Assembly: GCA_017444525.1 (NCBI GenBank)
Contig: JAFSWL010000004.1
Coordinates: 1-40,850, forward strand
DNA from: Alphaproteobacteria bacterium
GTDB lineage: Bacteria; Pseudomonadota; Alphaproteobacteria; RF32; CAG-239
DNA length: 40,850 bases
Reading direction: 5' to 3'
Shown here in pieces: positions 23,908 through 32,042 of this stretch. The position numbers and the translations under genes were made by a program. Below the pieces are notes generated by a model. The model saw only the letters and a program-made list of their open reading frames with translations. It made no database searches and was not told the origin of the DNA. Position 1 is the first letter of the stretch; each line of letters starts with the position of its first letter.

Positions 23908-25578
23908 ATGTCTGAAACAAACGAAAATAATCAATATGTGGCTTTGGCACGCAAATATCGTCCGCAAAATTTTGAAGATTTGCTGGGACAGGACGCTTTG
24001 GTGCAGACTTTGACCAATGCCATAAAAAGCAATCGCTTGCATCACGCCTATATATTGACCGGTATTCGCGGTGTGGGAAAAACTACAACAGCCCGTTTGA
24101 TTGCCCGTGCCATAAACTGTATAGGGCCTGACGGTAATGGCGGACCGACAATTCATCCTTGCTGTGAATGTGAAAACTGCAAAGCAATAGCCGCTGGCAG
24201 ACATATTGATGTGATTGAATTGGATGCTGCTTCCAAAACAGGTGTTGATGATATGCGCGAGATTTTGGACGGCGTGCGTTATAAACCGGTAAGTGCTCGC
24301 TATAAAGTTTATATAATTGACGAAGTGCATATGCTCTCAAAAAGTGCGTTCAATGCATTATTGAAAACACTCGAAGAGCCTCCGGCTCATGTTAAATTTA
24401 TTTTTGCTACAACAGAAATTCGTAAAGTGCCGGTAACTATTTTATCACGCTGTCAACGTTTTGATTTGCAACGTTTGAGTATTGAGACGTTGATGGCTCT
24501 TTTCCGTAAGGTGCTGACGGCAGAGAATCTGGAATTTGAAGAAGAGGCTTTGCATGCAGTGGCACGAGCAGCGGATGGCTCGGCACGAGACGGTTTATCA
24601 ATGCTGGATCAAGCCATAGTATTAGGAGACGGTAAAGTGCTGGCCCAGACCGTTAAAAATATGTTGGGATTGGCCGACAGGCAGCAAAGCGGTATGCTTT
24701 ATGAACAGCTTTTGAGCGGTGATGTGGCAGCGGTTTTGAATACGCTACAGTCGCTTTATATAAATGGAGCAACACCGATGCTGGTGCTGCAAGATTTAAT
24801 TGAACTAACTCATGTGGTCGCTAAAGTGAAGGTTTTGCCAGAATTCATTAATGATGCTTCGCTGAGCGAAACTGATCGTGAATTATGTAAAAAAATCAGC
24901 AATGCACCGATGAGTATTCTATCAAAAATCTGGCAAATGCTGATTAAAGGTTTGAGTGAATTACAGTATGCTGCAGTGCAGATTGATGCGTTGGAAATGA
25001 TATTGATACGTATAGCTTATTCGGCTTCTCTTCCTACTCCCGCGGCATTGCTTGAGGAATTAAAAAAAAAATCAAGACTGAAGGTTGATTCCGGAGATTT
25101 GGCTCATGAGGATACAGCTCTCGGACGTGCCGAAGCTATGGGAATTACATTAGATTCAACAGATGATCTGCTTAAACTAATGTCGGCAAAAAAAGTACCG
25201 ATGCTGATGTTTGCAGTTAAAAACGATATATCGTTCAAATCCTTTTCTCACGGGCATATTCATATAGCTGTTTCTGAAAAAGCAGATAAAAATTTGGTTA
25301 TGAATTTTCGCTCGTTTTTGGAGAGAGAAACAGGTACCCCGTGGCGAATTGATATAGACTACGAACCGCTGGGAGAAACATTGGCTTTTATAGAGGCTAA
25401 GGAATTAAATCGCGATAAGAAAAATATCTCTGAATATCCTTTGGTAAAGGCTATACTTAGTGAATTTAACGGTGCTAAAATAGAAACAATTATACGTCGT
25501 CAGATTCAAGAGGCAGAAAATGAATCTCCGGCAGAGTTTGCGGCGGAAGAAACAATAACTGAAATTTATGAGGATTAA
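23908..25578 (+). CDS. dnaX: DNA polymerase III subunits gamma/tau
   Basis: This 556-residue protein has the clamp-loader AAA+ core: P-loop GIRGVGKTT at residues 52-60, a zinc-binding CCECENC cluster near 86, IIDEVHMLSKSAFNALLKTLEEPP, and the sensor segment TTEIRKVPVTILSRCQRFDL. A tau-like C-terminal region from about residue 370 to 556 would bind the polymerase and helicase. No slippery A6-type frameshift site was noted in the expected place, so a short gamma form is not predicted. It is followed within four bases by ybaB. Confidence 0.95.
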   Translation: MSETNENNQYVALARKYRPQNFEDLLGQDALVQTLTNAIKSNRLHHAYILTGIRGVGKTTTARLIARAINCIGPDGNGGPTIHPCCECENCKAIAAGRHIDVIELDAASKTGVDDMREILDGVRYKPVSARYKVYIIDEVHMLSKSAFNALLKTLEEPPAHVKFIFATTEIRKVPVTILSRCQRFDLQRLSIETLMALFRKVLTAENLEFEEEALHAVARAADGSARDGLSMLDQAIVLGDGKVLAQTVKNMLGLADRQQSGMLYEQLLSGDVAAVLNTLQSLYINGATPMLVLQDLIELTHVVAKVKVLPEFINDASLSETDRELCKKISNAPMSILSKIWQMLIKGLSELQYAAVQIDALEMILIRIAYSASLPTPAALLEELKKKSRLKVDSGDLAHEDTALGRAEAMGITLDSTDDLLKLMSAKKVPMLMFAVKNDISFKSFSHGHIHIAVSEKADKNLVMNFRSFLERETGTPWRIDIDYEPLGETLAFIEAKELNRDKKNISEYPLVKAILSEFNGAKIETIIRRQIQEAENESPAEFAAEETITEIYED

Positions 25579-25582
25579 TAAT

Positions 25583-25903
25583 ATGTTTAATATTCAAGGT
25601 ATTATGAAACAGGCTCAGCAAATGCAGCGCAAAATGCAAGAAACACAAGCCAAATTAGGGCAAGAAGAACGCGATGGTACTTCCGGCGGCGGTTTGGTTA
25701 AAGTTGTGTTGAACGGTAAATCGGAAATGAAGAGCCTGAGTATTGATAAATCTTTACTTAATCCGGAGGAAGTTGATGTGCTGGAAGATTTGATTCTGGC
25801 AGCTTATAATGATGCACATCAAAAAATCGATGCGATGATGGATGAGGGTATGAAAGAAGCAACCAACGGTGTTGGTTTGGGGGGATTGAAACTTCCATTT
25901 TAG
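25583..25903 (+). CDS. ybaB: Nucleoid-associated protein, YbaB/EbfC family
   Basis: A 106-residue protein that dimerises and bends DNA. It contains MKQAQQMQRKMQETQAKLGQEE and GLVKVVLNGKSEMKSLSIDKSLL, typical of the family. The ATG at 25583 is chosen with GAGGAT upstream; it begins four bases after the dnaX stop. dnaX-ybaB-recR is one of the most conserved operons in bacteria. Confidence 0.95.
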   Translation: MFNIQGIMKQAQQMQRKMQETQAKLGQEERDGTSGGGLVKVVLNGKSEMKSLSIDKSLLNPEEVDVLEDLILAAYNDAHQKIDAMMDEGMKEATNGVGLGGLKLPF

Positions 25904-25913
25904 GCATTGAAAA

Positions 25914-26507
25914 TTGCAGGGAAACGATATCGAACAACTGATAAAACTGATAGCTAAACTTCCGGCACTCGGTGCGCGGTCGTCGCGGCGTATTGTTTTA
26001 TATTTGCTCAAAAAGAAGGAGACAAATTTGCTGCCGCTGATTGCGGCTCTGCAGAATGTGGCGGATAATATCAAAAAGTGTCCGATATGCGGCAATTTTG
26101 ATACTGATGAACCGTGTGCAATATGTTCCGATGCAACTCGTGATGGCGAAGTCATCTGTGTGGTGCAAGATGTGGCTGATTTATGGGCAATGGAGCGAGT
26201 CGGAGCTTATCGCGGTCAATATCATGTTCTAGGCGGCATTCTCTCTGCTTTGGATGGAATTACTCCTGATGATTTAAATGTCGAATCACTTTTTTTGCGT
26301 CTGAACAGCGGCCGTATCAAAGAAATTATTCTGGCTTTGCCGGCAACAATCGACGGCCAAATTACCAATCATTATTTACTTTCTCGTTTGAAAGAATATC
26401 CGTTGAAAGTTACCACTCTTGCTCAGGGTTTGCCAATGGGTGGAGAACTCGATTATATGGATGATGGGACTATACAGTTGGCCTTATCCGCCCGCAAAGA
26501 GATATAG
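25914..26507 (+). CDS. recR: Recombination protein RecR
   Basis: This 197-residue protein has an N-terminal helix-hairpin-helix (LIAKLPALGARSSRRIVLYLL), a zinc finger CPICGNFDTDEPCAIC, a TOPRIM domain (VICVVQDVADLWAMERVGAYRGQYHVLGG) and a C-terminal region with LAQGLPMGGELDYMDDGTIQLAL. With RecF and RecO it loads RecA at gaps. The only start that keeps the frame is the TTG at 25914, because a stop (TGA) sits two codons upstream. AGG in the ybaB stop region may serve as the ribosome site. Confidence 0.95.
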   Translation: MQGNDIEQLIKLIAKLPALGARSSRRIVLYLLKKKETNLLPLIAALQNVADNIKKCPICGNFDTDEPCAICSDATRDGEVICVVQDVADLWAMERVGAYRGQYHVLGGILSALDGITPDDLNVESLFLRLNSGRIKEIILALPATIDGQITNHYLLSRLKEYPLKVTTLAQGLPMGGELDYMDDGTIQLALSARKEI

Positions 26508-26509
26508 TT

Positions 26510-26613
26510 AAAACTCGTCTAATGGTCAGCTGCTTGTTGTTTTTGCGCTCGTGTACTGCTTTTGTACACGTCGCTTAAAAACAACTGCGCATCTGACTCA
26601 TTATACGAGTTTT
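26510..26613. repeat. 104-bp imperfect palindrome
   Basis: The left arm (26510-26556) and the reverse complement of the right arm (26564-26613) match at most positions. Both begin AAAACTCGT and both end in GTGTAC beside the centre, with a few mismatches and gaps between. The seven-base centre is TGCTTTT. The RNA would form one long hairpin. It begins three bases after the recR stop and is the first unit of the repeat cluster. Confidence 0.8.
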
Positions 26614-26884
26614 GGCGCGGCTGTGCCAGATTCCTCGTGTACTTCTTTTGTACACGTCGTCGAAATTCCTCTTCGTATTTACCGCATTCTCCGGATTTTT
26701 GGCGAGGCTGTGCCAGATTCCTCGTGTACTTCTTTTGTACACGTCGTCGAAATTCCTCTTCGTATTTACCGCATTCTCCGGATTTTTAGCGAGGCTGTGC
26801 CATCTATCGTGTACTTCTTTTGTACACGTCGTCGAAAAAGCACGGCGCATCTGACTCATTATCCGAGTTTTAGCGAGGCTGTGC
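26533..26884. repeat. Tandem repeat cluster, about 87-bp unit, four copies in A-B-B-A order
   Basis: GCTGTGCC recurs at 26620, 26707, 26794 and 26878 (spacing 87, 87, 84). Each unit holds the inverted repeat GTGTAC...GTACAC around a seven-base pyrimidine-rich loop. The interior differs: the first and last units share CGCATCTGACTCATTAT (A type), and the middle two are nearly identical to each other (B type, with CCTCTTCGTATTTACCGC). The 87-bp spacing is a multiple of three, and the minus strand stays open across the whole block with a 29-residue repeat. Confidence 0.85.
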
Positions 26885-26902
26885 CGGTTTCTTATGAAAA
26901 CT

Positions 26903-27295
26903 TTATCCTTCAATGATAACAACTGCGACGGCAAACGGCATATCGTCGCTTAATGTAATAAAAGTACGTGGTTTTGCAGTTAATTTATTCAGATATTTCA
27001 GTGCGGTTCCGCTGATTTTTAGTTCAGGTTTGCCGAGTTCGTTATGCAATACCTGAATGTCGCGAAAGAAAATTCCATCACGAAAACCGGTTCCGAGAGC
27101 CTTTACAAAAGCCTCTTTAGCAGCATAGTATTTTGCCAACAATTCCCGAAATCGTATGTCTTGAGCCATACTGCTCTTTTTTATTTCTGCTTGTTCATCT
27201 GTGCCTAAAATCCGTGCAGCAAAATGCTGCAAATGATCGGAAGTGTTTTGGATTCGTTCAATATTAATGATATCACAGCCCAGTCCCAATATCAT
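26903..27295 (-). CDS. acpS: Holo-[acyl-carrier-protein] synthase
   Basis: This 130-residue AcpS transfers phosphopantetheine from CoA to acyl carrier protein. It shows MILGLGCDIINIERI (catalytic Asp, magnesium), LLAKYYAAKEAFVKALGTGFRDG and FITLSDDMPFAVAVVII. It overlaps the start of the upstream DUF2062 gene by four bases. The tandem repeat cluster lies just past its stop. Confidence 0.95.
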   Translation of the reverse strand: MILGLGCDIINIERIQNTSDHLQHFAARILGTDEQAEIKKSSMAQDIRFRELLAKYYAAKEAFVKALGTGFRDGIFFRDIQVLHNELGKPELKISGTALKYLNKLTAKPRTFITLSDDMPFAVAVVIIEG

Positions 27296-27810
27296 CTTTT
27301 TTTCTCCTTTAGTTTTGAACGGCGTTGAGCAATTTTGTCTAATGTTATCTTTATAAGCTTAAATGACACAAACCAAGAAATTATATAATAAGGAATGCAT
27401 CCGATCAGCATTGGGAAAAATATCGGCCAAACGTCATGCCCGAATTTGGTAAAATCTAGAGTGATCAGGGCTTTGCCGGTGGATTCAAAAGTTTTGAGAA
27501 AATTAACCTTATCCGGTGAAGCAAAGTCTCCCAGAAAAAAATGACCGGTTGAAAGCACCGATATCCAGATAAACGGGAATGTCCATGGATTGCCGATAAG
27601 TGTACCGATAGCTGATGACACTATGTTTCCGCGGATAATCCAAGCCGTAACGGCGGCAAGAATCAGATGAAACCCGATAAAAGGTGTAAAAGAAATAGCA
27701 ACACCGCAAGCAAATCCGGCGGCTATTGAATAAGGTGTACCTTGCAGATGTTTAAGTTGAACCAATATTTTCTTAAACATTCTAATAAAATAATTTTTTA
27801 TCTGTTCCAA
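27292..27810 (-). CDS. DUF2062 membrane protein
   Basis: This 172-residue protein has the DUF2062 pattern, including SIAAGFACGVAISFTPFIGFH, a segment of small residues before a hydrophobic helix, and IGNPWTFPFIWI. About four membrane stretches are present. The family's function is unknown. It overlaps acpS by ATGA and lies 11 bases downstream of the (p)ppGpp gene, so the three are probably one operon. Confidence 0.85.
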   Translation of the reverse strand: MEQIKNYFIRMFKKILVQLKHLQGTPYSIAAGFACGVAISFTPFIGFHLILAAVTAWIIRGNIVSSAIGTLIGNPWTFPFIWISVLSTGHFFLGDFASPDKVNFLKTFESTGKALITLDFTKFGHDVWPIFFPMLIGCIPYYIISWFVSFKLIKITLDKIAQRRSKLKEKKR

Positions 27811-27821
27811 AATAAACTCCT

Positions 27822-29963
27822 TTATTTGTTGGCACGTGCAACATAGCTAATAAGTTTTTCGGCACGCATACTCAAAATTAAATTGTTTAATTGATCGACG
27901 TTTTTGACTTCTATATCGAGTAATATTTCAAAATAACTTAGTGTGCGATATGTAATATTCAAGTTTATAATGTTGGCTTCGGCTTTGGCCACAATATTGG
28001 CAACCTCTGCCAAAGCTCCAGGTTCATTGCTAAGCATGAGTTTTAGGCGGGCAACATGTTTTTCCTGTTCCGCATCTGCCCCCCAATCCACATCTAGCCA
28101 ACGCTCCGGTTCATTTTCGTAGTTATGCAAAGACGGACAATCAACTGTGTGAATGGTAACACCCTTTCCTGTGGTAACAATACCGACAATTCTGTCTCCA
28201 GGTAGCGGGTGACAGCAGCCGGCAAAATGCATTGCCATACCATCAATCAAGCCACGAATTTTAAGCGAGTCTTTGTTCTGTTTGGTTTTTTTATTGAATA
28301 CCGGTAATTTGATGGCACTGACAACTTTTTCCAGTTTGGATTGCCGATATCCGGGATGCATAATTCGCAACACATCCCATCCGGTTATCAATCCTTCTCC
28401 GACTTTGGCATAAACATCATCAATTGTTTCGGCTTCAAAGCTAGAAAGGTATTGTACCAATTCTTTTTCTGAAAATTCCTGATCTTCTGATTTAAATAGT
28501 TTTTCAATGATTTCCTTGCCTAAAGTAATAAATTGTTCGCGTTTATTAGTGCGTACATAACGGCGAATCGCTGCTTTGGCTTTTCCCGTAACCACAAAGC
28601 GATCCCATTCTAGTGAAGGATGCTGGCTCTTTGAGGTTAGAACCTCAACTTGATCACCATTTTGTAAAATGGTCCGCAATGGCTTTATTTCACCGTTGAT
28701 TTTGGCCCCGACACAAGTGTTCCCGACATTTGAGTGAATGGCATAAGCAAAATCAACCGGAGTGGAGCCGACGGGCAAGCCGATTAAATCCCCTTTGGGA
28801 GTAAAACAAAAGACCTGATCGTTATACATTTCAAGCTTAGTATTTTCCAAAAATTCATCAGGATTTTGCGCTTGATCCAGAATTTCCAGTAATTCGCGCA
28901 CCCAACGGAAGTTTTTACCTTCGGTATGTTGTCCTTGTTTATAAGCCCAATGCGCAGCCACACCTTTTTCGTTTACCTCGTGCATTTCATAAGTGCGTAT
29001 TTGTACTTCAATCCGCACATCAAGCGGGCCGATTACACCGGTGTGCAGAGATTGGTACCCGTTTGGTTTAGGGGTTGAAATATAATCCTTAAAGCGGCGC
29101 GGTACCATGTGATATTTACTGTGAATTATTCCCAACGCCTGATAGCAATCGGCAACAGTGTCAACGCATATACGAAACGCCATAATGTCGGAAAGTTGTT
29201 CAAACGAGGCATTTTTCAGCTGCATTTTGCGCCATATAGAATAAGGGGCTTTCTCGCGACCGGTAATAGTACAATGTACTTCGTTATCGGCCATATCTTT
29301 TTCTAATTGTTTGATGATTTTCGGAACAATATCACTTCCTTGCTCACGTAAAAAATTTAAGCGGGTTACAATGGAATCATGGGCGTCTTTATAAAGTTCG
29401 GAAAAGGCGATTTCATTCATTTCTTCTTTGATTTCTTCCATACCAATACGCTCAGCCAGAGGGGCATAAATATCCAATGTTTCACGGGCAATACGGGCAC
29501 GTTTGTTGGCAGGGCAAAATTTGAGCGTTCGCATATTATGAAGGCGATCTGCCAGTTTTATCAGCAATACGCGAATATCTTCCGACATGGCAAGCAATAA
29601 TTTACGAAAATTTTCCGCTTGTTTACTAGAACCTGATTTATGCTCTAACATGGCGAGTTTGGTTAGCCCATCCACAAGCTGAGACACCTGTTCTCCGAAA
29701 AGTTCTCTGATTTCATCAAGTGTGGTATCGGTATCCTCAACAGTGTCATGCAAAAGAGCGGCAATGATAGAGGAAGAATCGAGTTTATATTTGGTAAGAA
29801 TGCCGGCAACTTCAATAGGATGAGAATAATAAGGGTCGCCGGAAGTCCGTAGCTGTGATCCGTGTTTTTTTAAGGCAAATACGTAGGCACGATTAAGTGC
29901 GTCTTCATCCGCGTATGGGTCATAAGACTTTACCAAATCTACCAATTCATATTGCCGCAGCAT
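27822..29963 (-). CDS. rsh: Bifunctional (p)ppGpp synthetase/hydrolase, RSH type
   Basis: This 713-residue protein has the full RelA/SpoT layout: an HD hydrolase domain with LLHDTVEDTDTTLDEI and LLIKLADRLHNMRTL, a synthetase domain (MAFRICVDTVADCYQALGIIH; TPKPNGYQSLHTGVIGP), a TGS domain (VFCFTPKGDLIGLPVGSTPVDFAYAIHS), and a C-terminal ACT domain. Both catalytic halves keep their hallmark residues, so it should make and degrade the alarmone. The ATG at 29963 is chosen because GGAGG lies eight bases upstream. A terminator-like hairpin sits directly before that ribosome site. rpoZ lies upstream, as in E. coli rpoZ-spoT. Confidence 0.95.
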   Translation of the reverse strand: MLRQYELVDLVKSYDPYADEDALNRAYVFALKKHGSQLRTSGDPYYSHPIEVAGILTKYKLDSSSIIAALLHDTVEDTDTTLDEIRELFGEQVSQLVDGLTKLAMLEHKSGSSKQAENFRKLLLAMSEDIRVLLIKLADRLHNMRTLKFCPANKRARIARETLDIYAPLAERIGMEEIKEEMNEIAFSELYKDAHDSIVTRLNFLREQGSDIVPKIIKQLEKDMADNEVHCTITGREKAPYSIWRKMQLKNASFEQLSDIMAFRICVDTVADCYQALGIIHSKYHMVPRRFKDYISTPKPNGYQSLHTGVIGPLDVRIEVQIRTYEMHEVNEKGVAAHWAYKQGQHTEGKNFRWVRELLEILDQAQNPDEFLENTKLEMYNDQVFCFTPKGDLIGLPVGSTPVDFAYAIHSNVGNTCVGAKINGEIKPLRTILQNGDQVEVLTSKSQHPSLEWDRFVVTGKAKAAIRRYVRTNKREQFITLGKEIIEKLFKSEDQEFSEKELVQYLSSFEAETIDDVYAKVGEGLITGWDVLRIMHPGYRQSKLEKVVSAIKLPVFNKKTKQNKDSLKIRGLIDGMAMHFAGCCHPLPGDRIVGIVTTGKGVTIHTVDCPSLHNYENEPERWLDVDWGADAEQEKHVARLKLMLSNEPGALAEVANIVAKAEANIINLNITYRTLSYFEILLDIEVKNVDQLNNLILSMRAEKLISYVARANK

Positions 29964-29978
29964 AGTTTTTCCTCCAAA

Positions 29979-30020
29979 CAAAAAAGCAAAACATATTCTA
30001 TAAATAATATGCTTTGCTTT
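29979..30020 (-). terminator. Terminator-like hairpin between rpoZ and rsh
   Basis: On the minus strand AAGCAAAGCATATT pairs with AATATGTTTTGCTT (one G-U) and six T follow. The T-run ends only a few bases before the GGAGG of rsh. Confidence 0.75.
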
Positions 30021-30044
30021 AATAAAAGTTAATTTGATGAAAAA

Positions 30045-30518
30045 TTAATCTAAATCATCCATATCATCATCGTATGATTCATCACCAAAATCGGCACCGT
30101 CATCAAAATCAATATCATCTACATCGGAATCTAAATCAAGATTATCATCATCGTCGCTGCCGTCATGAATCTGCATAACGTTGTTTAAGTCTTCGTCACT
30201 AATCATATCGCTGGAGAATTGAGCATCTAATTCTGCCAATTCTTTTTCGGCAGAAATAATTTCAACTTCTTCGTCTTCCGGTTCTTGAATTTCAACCAGC
30301 TTTTGTTGGTTCTTAACCAAAGATTCTTGCAAATCTTCAATACTGACGCGATTTTCAGATATTTCACGCAAAGCAATAACCGAATTTTTGTCGTTGTCAC
30401 GGCTTACCTGTATCGGCGAACCGGCTTCGATATCTTTTGCTCTTTGAGCGGCAACCAATACCAAATCGTAACGGTTTGGTATTTTATCAATACAATCTTC
30501 AACTGTAACTCTAGCCAT
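30045..30518 (-). CDS. rpoZ: RNA polymerase subunit omega
   Basis: Residues 1-70 match omega: [33 protein letters not shown], with SVIALREI shortly after. Omega helps fold and stabilise the beta' subunit and contributes to the ppGpp binding site. The family is often about 90-130 residues in alphaproteobacteria. This one reaches 157 by a tail of almost only Asp and Glu from about residue 115. The tail may contact basic partners; its role is unknown. Confidence 0.95.
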   Translation of the reverse strand: MARVTVEDCIDKIPNRYDLVLVAAQRAKDIEAGSPIQVSRDNDKNSVIALREISENRVSIEDLQESLVKNQQKLVEIQEPEDEEVEIISAEKELAELDAQFSSDMISDEDLNNVMQIHDGSDDDDNLDLDSDVDDIDFDDGADFGDESYDDDMDDLD

Positions 30519-30640
30519 TTTTTACACCTTATAAAAAAACTTTTTTATTGTGAAGAATTTATACATAGAATCTTTTGAAAAAGCAAGTGTTTTTTGTAAA
30601 AAATGGCTTAATCGAATAAATATGCCGATATTTGATATAA

Positions 30641-32038
30641 TTATCTTGCACCGAGTAGCGAAATTGAAGAAATCGTATCTCCCATACCAACCAGCGTCAG
30701 CGGTTTTTCAACCAAGATTGTCGGAACGGCGATTAAATCATAATCTTCAACTGTGGTAATACCGGTTTCCGCAAGTTTCGGCGCATTGAGGTACAAAGCC
30801 AAAGTTTGCAAGTTTTCGGCAGATTGCATACCGATATTTTGCCCTTGTGCCCATAGTAAATTATCAGGATTTTCGATATTACCCAATCCAGCTTTGGCCG
30901 CTGCTATGGTGGAGGCGAGCATCATTCCGCACTTGTTTTGATTTGGAGTTGTGCGAAAATTTTGATCTTGCAAAGTTAAATACATTCCGAAGAAATGGAG
31001 CTGAATCCGCGGAGTGTGAAGTTTGTTTTTAAGGGTTTGCAGAATTTCAAACAGAATAGGTACTGTCAGTTTTTTATTTTTGATTTCATCATACATTTGC
31101 GGTCGGCATATTTCTAATGCGTCTAAGGCTTCACGTTCGTTTAGACCCAGCGAATCGGAGAGCGGTGCCAGTTTTTCTAAGATGCGGGTCCTGACGATTT
31201 TATCCTGTGTAGATGCCAATTCCAAGTGGATAACGGATAGCGGATTATTTTTTTTCCAATTTTGCAGAATTGGCATAATCTCATCAATCCGCTGCAATCC
31301 TCCGCGTTCTGACAACAGATTATGGAAACCGGATAATAACAAATAGTCGAAGCCGAAACGGTTAAGGTGCTGCACAAAACTGTCATTAATTTTCAGTTCA
31401 AGGTTAGCGGTGTCATAAGTTGCAATAAAGCGATTTGATTTGGGACAAGTATATTTCTTGCCGCACAATTCAAACGAATCGCCGGCAGCAAATTCGATAA
31501 TTCGGTGGATGAGCGGTTCATCTCGATCGCGATTTATATCATGAGCTTTCTTGAGAGTTCCGTTGTCATCAAACGCCAGCAGATTGTCGGTATCTAAAAA
31601 GCATTTTGCCTGTAATTGGGGATGCTGGGCAGTATGTACATATACTTCTTGCACTCCCAATGCAGCCATAACATTGGCAATAATGCCAGCCTGACCACCC
31701 ATTTGCAACCGTCCGCAACCAATATGCGTTTGTATCCATTTGTCTACGGTCTTGTCTTCACACAGCCACTCCTCGGCAATACCTTGTATAAAACATTTAA
31801 TAATACCGCGCAACACATCTTTCGGTGAAATTAATTTGGTTTGCGGATTGAGTAAATCAGTAGGTGTGAGATTTACTTCTTGCGCCAATTCGGCTAAATG
31901 CTCTCCGCTGATTTTGATAACGGCATCAATATTGGTATTGAATGCGGCGGCTGCGCGCTTTATTTGCCTTATGCACATCAATTGCTGCGGCACAATTTCA
32001 TATTCACGGTGCCATATTTGTTGTAAGTCGGCGGTCAT
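30641..32038 (-). CDS. ADP-dependent glucokinase/phosphofructokinase family kinase
   Basis: This 465-residue protein matches the ADP-dependent sugar kinase family (ribokinase fold): AFNTNIDAV near residue 32, MGGQAGIIAN at 113-122, LSGFHNLL mid-protein, SLGLNEREAL (the NxxE metal site), and GMGDTISS at 451-458 with catalytic Asp454. The family uses ADP to phosphorylate glucose or fructose 6-phosphate. It is known mainly from archaea, animals and a few bacteria, so an alphaproteobacterial copy is unusual. The ATG is four bases past the mic60 stop; a start 45 bases upstream is possible. The exact substrate cannot be read here. Confidence 0.8.
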   Translation of the reverse strand: MTADLQQIWHREYEIVPQQLMCIRQIKRAAAAFNTNIDAVIKISGEHLAELAQEVNLTPTDLLNPQTKLISPKDVLRGIIKCFIQGIAEEWLCEDKTVDKWIQTHIGCGRLQMGGQAGIIANVMAALGVQEVYVHTAQHPQLQAKCFLDTDNLLAFDDNGTLKKAHDINRDRDEPLIHRIIEFAAGDSFELCGKKYTCPKSNRFIATYDTANLELKINDSFVQHLNRFGFDYLLLSGFHNLLSERGGLQRIDEIMPILQNWKKNNPLSVIHLELASTQDKIVRTRILEKLAPLSDSLGLNEREALDALEICRPQMYDEIKNKKLTVPILFEILQTLKNKLHTPRIQLHFFGMYLTLQDQNFRTTPNQNKCGMMLASTIAAAKAGLGNIENPDNLLWAQGQNIGMQSAENLQTLALYLNAPKLAETGITTVEDYDLIAVPTILVEKPLTLVGMGDTISSISLLGAR

Positions 32039-32042
32039 CAGT

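Noticed and set aside
26533-26884. A CRISPR-like array
   Set aside because: Units follow each other without unique spacers, are 87 bases long, and no cas genes are present.
26551-26934. Frames in several registers across the repeats as a real gene
   Set aside because: No ribosome site, and the in-frame nature is explained by an 87-bp unit; kept only as a repeat.
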